Below, piece by piece: positions 23,809 to 30,892 of a DNA stretch of 35,126 nt. The stretch is from positions 1 through 35,126 of the forward strand of contig JAABQB010000030.1 in the NCBI GenBank assembly GCA_011391695.1, in the 5' to 3' direction. The stretch's first letter is position 1. Every line of letters starts with the position of its first letter. Under the pieces are notes generated by a model. That model worked only from the letters and a program-made list of their open reading frames with translations. It ran no database searches and was not told the origin of the DNA. The position numbers and the translations under genes are program-made. Origin of the DNA: Desulfobacteraceae bacterium. Its GTDB lineage: Bacteria > Desulfobacterota > Desulfobacteria > Desulfobacterales > RPRI01.

Positions 23809-24012
23809 TCAATCTTCCTTGCCAACACTTTTAACATTTACTTTTTTACATCTTGGTCTTTTAGGTAAAATAGCCACCGGCTTACCGGATAGACCAACGA
23901 ATCCTGTCTTAGGCTCATCAGGGATGCGAGGAATTTTCAGCAGGCAATAACCACCACCCCTGCCGGTCATGGGGCCTAGTCCCTTCGGTCCTGTTCCGTC
24001 ATGTCCTGGCAT
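23809..24012 (-). CDS. DUF5320-like small protein
   Basis: Short protein of about 67 residues. The N-terminus MPGHDGTGPKGLGPMTGRG is the diagnostic DUF5320 motif, followed by GYCLLKIP and a basic tail with a CKKVNVK segment. The ATG at 24012 begins the conserved motif; an upstream ATG at 24018 adds two residues. Function unknown. Members commonly lie in clusters with NifX and MinD-type ATPases. Confidence 0.8.
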   Translation of the reverse strand: MPGHDGTGPKGLGPMTGRGGGYCLLKIPRIPDEPKTGFVGLSGKPVAILPKRPRCKKVNVKSVGKED

Positions 24013-24077
24013 AAACATAATCTCCTTTATTCGTTTGTAAACTTTGTACTAACAAATTACTAAAGAATGTTAGTTTC

Positions 24078-24443
24078 CTAAGCAAAAATATTTTCCGGTT
24101 TGTATGGATGCGCACCTTCAACAACCTCCACCCCTGCCTTGGCCTTTATTTTGTTGATCAGCGTTTCTTTATATGGACAATGATCGATTATGCAGGGCCC
24201 GATGTGTATCCTGGTAACTTTTTCCTGCATCGGCTGATTCCATAATTTTACCTGCGCCAGGCGCGTAACGATAGTTGCACCGGGGCAGTCTCCACAATTT
24301 AGAAGCCCGATCAGCTCGGCATCATGAGCGGCATAACGCTTGAACTCACCCTCCCTCCGGTTAAAACCGACCATGCAGCGCGAACAACCGATACAGACAT
24401 CATCCATGGCTTTTTTGCAGCCGACTATAAGAATTTTTTCCAT
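24078..24443 (-). CDS. CGGC-domain protein
   Basis: Protein of 121 residues with a cysteine pattern typical of CGGC-domain proteins: VGCKKAMDDVCIGCSRCMVGF at the N-terminus (five Cys within 24 residues; shown as VGCKK and CIGCSRC), LLNCGDCPGA in the centre, then IGPCIIDHCPYKE. The central motif reads CGDC rather than CGGC. Several Cys pairs could bind metal or a cluster. Function is not established for this family. It is preceded by a 377-base gap, so it may have its own promoter. Confidence 0.8.
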   Translation of the reverse strand: MEKILIVGCKKAMDDVCIGCSRCMVGFNRREGEFKRYAAHDAELIGLLNCGDCPGATIVTRLAQVKLWNQPMQEKVTRIHIGPCIIDHCPYKETLINKIKAKAGVEVVEGAHPYKPENIFA

Positions 24444-24820
24444 GTAATAACTCCTTTTTTATAAGCTGAAGAAACCGTAAAAGATTTGATATGCCCCGGC
24501 CACAAATCACGGCAGGCGCCCATAAAGGGCTCTTCACTATTTTATATCTATGACAATAAGTGAGCGCACCGAACTACGGACCGGTGCGCTCACCGTAAGA
24601 TTGTTTCCGGCCAGCAAGCGATGCTGCCAAACACAGACAGGCAAAGCGGCACATGCAGGTTGGAGATTATTCCGCTGCGGTTTCAGTTTCGATCTCGGAT
24701 CAGGTCTGAGAGCAAGGCGCAAGCCGATGAAAAAGCGCAGCATACACTTAGAGTATGTGAGCATTTTGAAGAGGCTTGCAACACAGCTGTCAGGCCTCAG
24801 ACGGGGTTTTGAAATGGCTT
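24444..24820. repeat. Structured non-coding gap in the cluster
   Basis: No credible gene. It has a perfect 12-base stem GTGAGCGCACCG/CGGTGCGCTCAC (24560-24571 and 24582-24593) with a ten-base loop, and a second imperfect hairpin at 24720-24777 around CATAC/GTATG with AAGCC/GGCTT at its ends. The latter looks like a dispersed element I recall from related genomes; only one copy is in this window. Confidence 0.55.
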
Positions 24821-25453
24821 CTATTCTCTTGTCATCGCAGTGCCGCACTTTGAACACTGCTTCTGCAGGCACGGTACTCCGCGTTCATGAGGTTCACGAT
24901 TTCCGCATTTCGGGCACAGGCAGGTGCCTCCAGCGCCTCCTGCAAGTGGTCCGCTTAAGCGTCCGCCCTGGCCTTGTCCGCCCTGACCCCGGCCTTGTCC
25001 GCCCTGACCCTGGCCTTGTCCTCCGCCTTGCCTTTTTCCCCCGCCTTTTCTTCCATTCATCAGATGTATCTCCTTGTTAATGTTAATATCCGTCATTGCC
25101 GGTAGTTGGGCATAGCGCCTGCAGCAACCGGGCATTGCAAACTTCTCACTCTCAAGTTTGCCGTCAAGCCAGGCCTTGATAACCTTGCGCAGATCGCCTG
25201 CCACAAATGAAATTACACGAATTCCTGAGGCCATAACCATCGCGTGCAGCGGCCTCGATATAGCGCCGCAGACCAGCGTGCTGATGCCAAGCTCGACTAT
25301 ACGAAAGACCTTCTTAGCCGGCATGTCATTTGCCATGACCTCCTTTGTTTCGGCAATTATTCGACCCGATTCAGTCTCGACAACATGAATCTGCCGGGCG
25401 ATGTCAAACACAGGTGCGATCCGGTCATCCCAGTATGCAAATGCTGTTTTCAT
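24821..25453 (-). CDS. NifX/Orp-family protein with Gly/Gln linker and zinc ribbon
   Basis: Protein of 210 residues. Residues 1-115 form a NifX/Orp-like domain (TAFAYWDDRIAPVFDIA, ELGISTLVCGAISRPLHAMV). Residues about 133-170 are a Gly/Gln/Arg repeat of GQGGQGRGQGG type. The C-terminal 40 residues hold a zinc ribbon with CLCPKCG and CLQKQCSKCG. The first gene after the sigma-54 promoter, about 40 bases from it. Fourth NifX copy and the most divergent. The G/Q linker is encoded by tandem repeats at 24965-25030, which may vary in length between strains. Confidence 0.82.
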   Translation of the reverse strand: MKTAFAYWDDRIAPVFDIARQIHVVETESGRIIAETKEVMANDMPAKKVFRIVELGISTLVCGAISRPLHAMVMASGIRVISFVAGDLRKVIKAWLDGKLESEKFAMPGCCRRYAQLPAMTDININKEIHLMNGRKGGGKRQGGGQGQGQGGQGRGQGGQGQGGRLSGPLAGGAGGTCLCPKCGNREPHERGVPCLQKQCSKCGTAMTRE

Positions 25454-25491
25454 AATCTGAGTTCCTGTTCATCGTTCATGAATATAATGAT

Positions 25492-25508
25492 AGCAAGCAT
25501 CATGCCAT
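25492..25508 (-). promoter_or_regulatory. Sigma-54 promoter of the NifX/ATPase cluster
   Basis: On the minus strand, TGGCATGATGCTTGCT matches the consensus TGGCAC-N5-TTGCW, with the GG (-24) and GC (-12) pairs separated by exactly ten bases (25506-25505 and 25494-25493). It stands about 40 bases before the start of the NifX-type gene. Confidence 0.8.
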
Positions 25509-25586
25509 TTATCGGCATGTGTCATTAAAGTATTTAACAAATTGAAATTATGTGAGATAATATAATTTATGAAGAGATGGTGGCAA

Positions 25587-25616
25587 GTTATTGGAAAGCG
25601 ATAACGCTACTGTAAC
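25587..25616 (-). promoter_or_regulatory. Possible activator binding site (UAS)
   Basis: AGCG-ATAA-CGCT (25597-25608) lies inside GTTA-N22-TAAC arms, about 90 bases upstream of the sigma-54 promoter. That distance suits an upstream activator site for the adjacent sigma-54 regulator. Tentative. Confidence 0.35.
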
Positions 25617-25639
25617 TCATTTTGACAGGTGCAATACTG

Positions 25640-27031
25640 CTACTGTATTTGCTTTCGACGGGAACGTCCGTCCCGATCAGGAAGGTCAATACCCAGTTTC
25701 TTCATTCTGCGAAAAAGGGTGGTCTTGTGAATGCCGAGCTCCTTAGCGGCTGCCAGGCGGTTATAAGCGTTCCGCTCCAATGCAGTGTGAATGGATTGGG
25801 TATCTATAAGATCATGGAATGAACGCGCATCGGAACCAGTGCCAACTGATGCGCTGTGTGCCTTCAGCTCCTCAGGAAGATGCCCGATGCCGATGAGACC
25901 TTCTCTGCACATGATAAAGGATCGCTCAATGACGTTTTTCAGTTCACGCACATTTCCGGGCCAGTGGTGAGCCATAAGCAGGGAAAGAGCCTCAGCCTCA
26001 ATCCCTTCGATGGCTTTGCCCTGCAAAAGATTGAATCGCTCGACAAACTGCCCCACCAGTAGAGGGATATCTTCCTTTCTTCGGCGAAGCGGCGGAAGCT
26101 CAACACGAACCACATTCACGCGGTAGTACAGATCCTCCCTGAAAGCGCCCTTGCGAGTTTGTTCGGTCAAATCCATGTTGGTTGCGACTATAATACGAGC
26201 GTCTGTTGTTTCAGAACGGGTGGAGCCAAGAGGTTCGTATGTCCGTTCCTGCAGAACACGCAGCAGCCTGACCTGGAGTGCCGGACTGATCCCGCCGATC
26301 TCATCTAAAAAAAGAGTCCCTCCCCTGGCCAGAGAGAAACGGCCGGGCTTGTCTTTATTCGCACCTGTAAAAGCGCCCGCTTTGTATCCGAACAACTCCG
26401 ATTCAAGCAGTGTATCAGGCAGAGCGCTGCAATTCACGGCAACAAAAGGTCCATGGCATACCGGGCTCAGTTCATGAATGGTCCGCGCTATCAGTTCCTT
26501 GCCCGTTCCTGTCTCGCCCAGAACCAGAACCGTGCTTGGGCTGGCCGCGATGGCTGGGAGAATCTCGAATACTTTCTGCATCAGAGGGCTTCGGCTCACA
26601 AGATCGCCGACCATGTATTTTCCCTCCAGCTCACGGCGCAATGCCTCGACGTCGCTCAGATCCCGAAATGTCTCTGCTCCACCGATCACGCTTCCTTCCG
26701 AGTTTTTAAGCACGGCCGTGGATACGCTTATGGGAATACGGTTACCATCAGAATCAATGATATATCCGGACTTGCCTATAACAGGTTTGTTCGTTTTCAG
26801 CGTCTGCTGAAGCGCGCAATCTGCCCCGCACATACTGGAGCGGAACACCTCCGAGCAACGCCGACCGATCGCCTCCCTGCGCGATACGCCAGTGATCTCC
26901 TCCGCCGCACGGTTGAATGATGTGATGCTCCAATCCATGTCCACGGTGAAAACACCATCAGATATGCTCTCAAGGATTGCCTCGGTCGGCGAGAGAATAG
27001 AGGGCTTTTTGTTTTTTCTGCGGCTTTTCAT
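25640..27031 (-). CDS. PAS-type sigma-54-dependent activator (OrpR-like)
   Basis: Enhancer-binding protein of 463 residues. An N-terminal PAS domain (about 15-130) has a Cys triad C59, C68, C72, which could sense redox state or bind a cluster. The AAA+ domain has Walker A GETGTGKE (172-179), the GAFTGA loop (219-224) that contacts sigma-54, and FLDEIGG. A Fis-type helix-turn-helix closes the protein (AYNRLAAAKELGIHKTTLFRRM). It lies just upstream of, and in the same direction as, the sigma-54-controlled cluster, so it is almost certainly its regulator. Desulfovibrio Orp genes are controlled by a comparable regulator and sigma-54. Confidence 0.92.
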   Translation of the reverse strand: MKSRRKNKKPSILSPTEAILESISDGVFTVDMDWSITSFNRAAEEITGVSRREAIGRRCSEVFRSSMCGADCALQQTLKTNKPVIGKSGYIIDSDGNRIPISVSTAVLKNSEGSVIGGAETFRDLSDVEALRRELEGKYMVGDLVSRSPLMQKVFEILPAIAASPSTVLVLGETGTGKELIARTIHELSPVCHGPFVAVNCSALPDTLLESELFGYKAGAFTGANKDKPGRFSLARGGTLFLDEIGGISPALQVRLLRVLQERTYEPLGSTRSETTDARIIVATNMDLTEQTRKGAFREDLYYRVNVVRVELPPLRRRKEDIPLLVGQFVERFNLLQGKAIEGIEAEALSLLMAHHWPGNVRELKNVIERSFIMCREGLIGIGHLPEELKAHSASVGTGSDARSFHDLIDTQSIHTALERNAYNRLAAAKELGIHKTTLFRRMKKLGIDLPDRDGRSRRKQIQ

Positions 27032-27050
27032 TCCGGTAGCCTGTTGCTGT

Positions 27051-28382
27051 TCACTTTGTTTGAATTTTATGATTATTCGGGTTCTTTTTCAGCCTGACCC
27101 TGACCGAGTCCGCATGAGCGCCCAACCCTTCAGTTTCCGCAAGGCGTATGATATCTTTTGCTTCCCTGAAAAAGGCATCCTTTGAATAGCTTATCAGGCT
27201 TGTTTTCTTTATAAAATTATCGACGGAAAGAGCCGAGGAAAATCTTGCCGTTCCCGCGGTAGGAAGCACGTGATTCGGCCCGGCAATGTAATCTCCTACC
27301 GGTTCAGGTGTGTAATTCCCGAGAAATACCGCTCCCGCATTTCTTATCTTACCGATATATTCAAAAGGATTCTTAATCTGAAGTTCAAGATGCTCTGGGG
27401 CTATTCTGTTTGAGAGTTCTATGGCAACCGAAATATCCGGCATAACCATTATGGCGCCGTATTTTGAAATGGATTTTTCTGCAATATCCTTTCGTTCCAG
27501 TTTTTTAATCTGAACTTCAACAGCCTTATTCACGGCATTTGCTGTTTCCATCGAATCGGTCAAAAGTATTGATGAGGCAAGCGCGTCATGCTCCGCCTGC
27601 GAAAGGAGATCGGCCGCTGCATATTCAGGAACCGCGCTTTTATCCGCAATGACTAAAATCTCGCTCGGCCCTGCAGTCATATCAATTCCGACTGTCCCCG
27701 ATACTATTTTCTTTGCAAGTGTCACATAAATGTTTCCCGGCCCGACTATTACATCCACTTTTTGAATCGTTTCCGTACCGTAAGCGAGTGCTGCAATAGC
27801 CCAGGCGCTTCCGGCCTTGTATATCTCATCAACACCAACCATCTTTGCCGCAACAAACAGGTGAGGATCTATGCTTCCGTCTTTTGTCGGAGGAGTAACC
27901 ATTACTACACGGCGAACCCCGGCGACCTTCGCCGGTATAGCCCCCATGAGCACTGATGAGACAAGCGGGGTTTTGCCGCCCTTCCCGCCCGGAACGTAAA
28001 TTCCCGCCGCATCAACAGGATTAACAATTTGCCCAAGCAACACCCCGCCTCTTTCGCTGTTTGTCCAGGACATCCTGATCTGCTGCTTATGAAAAGATTC
28101 GATTTGCCCGATTGCACGTTTCAAGGAGGTAATGAATGCTTTTCCGACCATCTTTGAAGCAGAATCAATCTCCTTTCGGGTAACCTTAAGAGAATCCGGA
28201 GCCATTGAAGGTGAATCAAACTTGCGAATATATCTTATAAGTGCCCGGTCGCCGTTTTTTCTTACATCTTCAAGAATGCGGCTGACGCTTAACTGGTCTT
28301 TACGACTGAAAGAAATTCCCCTGTTGATAATTGAGAGAAGTCTTGCTTCGGCTTCTTTGGAGGGATATTTGAAAATTTTCAT
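27051..28382 (-). CDS. hisD: Histidinol dehydrogenase
   Basis: Oxidises L-histidinol to L-histidine in two NAD-dependent steps, cytoplasmic, zinc-dependent. It has 443 residues, the normal length. Clear family blocks: YVPGGKGGKTPLVSSVLMGA, VIVGPGNIYVTLAKK, GPSEILVIAD, LSQAEHDALASSILLT, NRIAPEHLEL and GPNHVLPTAGTARF. These include the catalytic Glu-His pair and Zn ligands. No other his genes are near it. It ends 20 bases before the sigma-54 activator gene, so read-through into that regulator is possible. Confidence 0.95.
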   Translation of the reverse strand: MKIFKYPSKEAEARLLSIINRGISFSRKDQLSVSRILEDVRKNGDRALIRYIRKFDSPSMAPDSLKVTRKEIDSASKMVGKAFITSLKRAIGQIESFHKQQIRMSWTNSERGGVLLGQIVNPVDAAGIYVPGGKGGKTPLVSSVLMGAIPAKVAGVRRVVMVTPPTKDGSIDPHLFVAAKMVGVDEIYKAGSAWAIAALAYGTETIQKVDVIVGPGNIYVTLAKKIVSGTVGIDMTAGPSEILVIADKSAVPEYAAADLLSQAEHDALASSILLTDSMETANAVNKAVEVQIKKLERKDIAEKSISKYGAIMVMPDISVAIELSNRIAPEHLELQIKNPFEYIGKIRNAGAVFLGNYTPEPVGDYIAGPNHVLPTAGTARFSSALSVDNFIKKTSLISYSKDAFFREAKDIIRLAETEGLGAHADSVRVRLKKNPNNHKIQTK

Positions 28383-28681
28383 ATTATAAATTCCTCATAA
28401 TTGACGGCTTCGTAAAATGCACAACTGTTTCCTTTTTGTCAAAAATCCGGCTTATAATCAATAAAATAATTTTTGCCAGGGTGATAGGCTGCAGACAATT
28501 AACCTGAAGGAGGAAATTATGCACGGAAGCTAACAGTCTTCAGACTTCAGCCTAAATAACCTTGTAACAAATCAAAAAACAGGTTGACATGCACGTCTCA
28601 ATCTGCTGAATTGAAAAATCCCAAAAAATACAAGTTCTCATGAATATGGGAATAAAACTGATAAATAAACGGAGGCGAATT
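28383..28681. other. Divergent promoter gap between hisD and serC
   Basis: Non-coding. It contains a copy of dispersed family 2 (28531-28562) and a candidate serC promoter, TTGACA (28584-28589) with a 17-base spacer and a poor -10 (TGAATT, 28607-28612). The ribosome site GGAGG is at 28671-28675. Confidence 0.55.
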
Positions 28682-29770
28682 ATGAAGGAGAACAGAATTT
28701 ACAATTTTAACGCAGGGCCGGCTGCCCTGCCGCTGAGTGTCCTTGAAGAAGTAAAGGAATCTTTCCTGAATTTCGCTGGATCAGGCATGTCCATAATCGA
28801 AATAAGCCACAGGTCAAAGCTCTTTGACGAGGTTATAAACGATGCGGTTCTGCGGACAAAAAGACTTTTAAAGCTCGATGGCAGGTATCAGGTTCTCTTC
28901 CTTCAGGGAGGCGCAAGCCTTCAGTTTTCGATGATTCCGATGAACCTGCTCCCTGACGGTAAAACAGCCGATTATGTCGATACAGGCACATGGTCCACCA
29001 AGGCCATAAAAGAAGCACAGATACTCGGCAAAAAAGTCAAGGTGGTTGCATCTTCCAAGGATAAGAATTATTCGTGTATTCCAAAAAACATACAGTTTAA
29101 CAGTGATGCTGTTTATGTGCACATTACGTCCAATAATACGATAAAAGGAACCCAGTGGGCTGATTTCCCTGATACGAAAGGAATTCCCCTTATTGCAGAT
29201 ATGTCCTCCGATATAATGAGCAGGTCGTTCGATCCGAAACCGTTCGGCATGATATATGCCGGAGCTCAGAAGAACATAGGCCCGGCCGGAGTATGCATGG
29301 TGATAATCCGTGAAGATATGCTTAAAACGGTGCCGGATACTCTTCCGTCGATGCTGAAATACACTACCTTTTCTTCATCGAATTCACTTTACAATACTCC
29401 GCCCTGTTTTTCGATATATGTAATTCAGCTAGTCCTTAAATGGCTGGAAGAGACTATCGGCGGTCTTGAAAAAATTGAGGCAATCAATAAGGAAAAAGCC
29501 CGGCTTTTATATGAAATCTTCGATACAGGCGCCTTTTATAAAGGAACCGCCGAAAAAGGGAGCCGCTCTTTGATGAATGTGACCTTCCGGCTCCCGAACG
29601 AAGAGCTTGAAGGAAAATTTATCCAGGAAGCAACCAAAAACGGGTTCGGCGGATTAAAAGGACATCGTTCCGTCGGTGGTTGCCGCGCATCCATTTATAA
29701 CGCGACAACCCTGGATGCAATAAAAGCCCTTACCGGGTTCATGAAGGAGTTCGAAAAGAAAAACGGGTAA
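28682..29770 (+). CDS. serC: Phosphoserine aminotransferase
   Basis: Converts 3-phosphohydroxypyruvate and glutamate to phosphoserine (serine biosynthesis), and may act in pyridoxal phosphate synthesis. From the ATG at 28682, with GGAGG seven bases upstream, it has 362 residues, the standard length; an in-frame ATG at 28640 lacks a ribosome site. Motifs: NFNAGPAALP, MSIIEISHRS, FLQGGASLQF, ADMSSDIMSR, and the PLP lysine K197 in AGAQKNIGPAG. The C-terminus has GHRSVGGCRASIYNA. It stands alone, without serA beside it. Confidence 0.95.
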   Translation: MKENRIYNFNAGPAALPLSVLEEVKESFLNFAGSGMSIIEISHRSKLFDEVINDAVLRTKRLLKLDGRYQVLFLQGGASLQFSMIPMNLLPDGKTADYVDTGTWSTKAIKEAQILGKKVKVVASSKDKNYSCIPKNIQFNSDAVYVHITSNNTIKGTQWADFPDTKGIPLIADMSSDIMSRSFDPKPFGMIYAGAQKNIGPAGVCMVIIREDMLKTVPDTLPSMLKYTTFSSSNSLYNTPPCFSIYVIQLVLKWLEETIGGLEKIEAINKEKARLLYEIFDTGAFYKGTAEKGSRSLMNVTFRLPNEELEGKFIQEATKNGFGGLKGHRSVGGCRASIYNATTLDAIKALTGFMKEFEKKNG

Positions 29771-29985
29771 AACCAACGTTGGTTTCTGGTTCCTGGTTTA
29801 TGGTTTCTGGTTGCCGCAGGTTCTCCAAAGGCGGATGGCGGATCTGCGGCTTTTAAAAGATTAAATTCCCGGCCTCTGGATTCCCGTTTTCACGGGAATG
29901 ACGAAATATGTCTTACGCCTCTCGCCTCATGCCTCTTGAACCCTTCTATTCACTGTTCACCATTCACTATTCACTTTTTTTCTAC
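29771..29985. repeat. Gap filled with simple and dispersed repeats
   Basis: Convergent gap with a degenerate tandem of TGGTTTCTGGTT units (29779-29812), a GGCGGATGGCGGATCTGCGG block, and TTCCCGTTTTCACGGGAA (29881-29898). The last resembles a palindromic repeat common in proteobacterial genomes. A CACTATTCACT-type tandem follows at 29950-29975. No gene. Confidence 0.65.
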
Positions 29986-30759
29986 TTAAATATTAAACTC
30001 CGCAACTATCGGTGTGTGATCGGACGGCCTTTCCGCAAGACGAGGCGCTTTATCTATCCATGCCGAAACGGACTTTTCTGCAAGACTTCTTGTGGCGCAA
30101 ATATGATCAAGCCTCCAGCCAAGGCCCCTTTTAACCGAATTTGGAATCCGGTAATCCCAAAAAGTAAACTCCTTTTCCTCAGGCTTGTGAATTCTATATA
30201 CGTCGGTAAATCCCCAGTTCATTACATTCAACAAGGCTTCATGCTCCAGCGGATGATAACCGACGCTTCCAAGTAATTTCACAGGATCATAAACATCGAT
30301 AGATTTTGGAGCGACATTAAAATCCCCGACCCATACCACCTGAGTGTCCGGAGTAAAATTATTTTCAAAAAATTTCAGCAGACGGTCGAACCAGGCCAGC
30401 TTGTATAAGAATTGTTCGGATCCAGGATCTCTTCCCTGGGGTATGTAAGTGTTGACTACAACAATATCTTTAAAAAAAGCGGCGGCGATCCTTGGTTTTT
30501 CGGCTTCATCCTCATCACCCAATCCGAATTCGATTCTTGACGGAACCTCTCTGCTTATAATCGCGACGCCGTTATAACTTTTCTGGCCTTTATAAGCGCA
30601 ATAGTATCCTTTTTCTTCAAAACTATTCTTCGGAAATTGATCGTCCTGAACTTTTGTTTCCTGCATGCAGAGTATGTCCGGAGATTCTTGTTCAATCCAG
30701 TCAAGTATCACAGGCATTCTTGCCCTGATCCCATTGACATTAAAACTTGCAATTTTCAA
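29986..30759 (-). CDS. xth: Exodeoxyribonuclease III
   Basis: AP endonuclease/3'-5' exonuclease for base excision repair, 257 residues. Motifs of the ExoIII/APE1 family: MKIASFNVNGIRAR at the N-terminus, LCMQETKVQD with catalytic Glu, YNGVAIISR, NTYIPQGR, WVGDFNVAP with the Asp-Asn pair, WRLDHICATRSLA, and ERPSDHTPIVAEF with the catalytic Asp-His. Its end is 215 bases from the end of the converging serC gene. It is the only gene between two plus-strand units. Confidence 0.95.
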   Translation of the reverse strand: MKIASFNVNGIRARMPVILDWIEQESPDILCMQETKVQDDQFPKNSFEEKGYYCAYKGQKSYNGVAIISREVPSRIEFGLGDEDEAEKPRIAAAFFKDIVVVNTYIPQGRDPGSEQFLYKLAWFDRLLKFFENNFTPDTQVVWVGDFNVAPKSIDVYDPVKLLGSVGYHPLEHEALLNVMNWGFTDVYRIHKPEEKEFTFWDYRIPNSVKRGLGWRLDHICATRSLAEKSVSAWIDKAPRLAERPSDHTPIVAEFNI

Positions 30760-30892
30760 GGTTTGGCCCTCTTTTTATGTTTCTTGACAAACTAACGCCG
30801 TTATGAGAATTAATGATTTAATAATAACATAAAATTCTTGCCTTTATCAAAGCAAATTCAAATTATTCCAACCCAAACAAAGGAGGTCGCTT

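Noticed and set aside
23137-23868. Plus-strand open frame of 243 codons
   Set aside because: It is antisense to the well supported radical SAM gene, whose CxxxCxxC motif and family blocks are intact.
24550-25080. Plus-strand open frame of 176 codons over the 24444-24820 gap and the NifX tail
   Set aside because: It runs antisense through the zinc-ribbon and Gly/Gln coding part of a supported gene and has no family pattern or ribosome site.
27051-28382. A histidine operon
   Set aside because: hisD is alone; the neighbouring genes are a sigma-54 activator and serC, with no other his gene.
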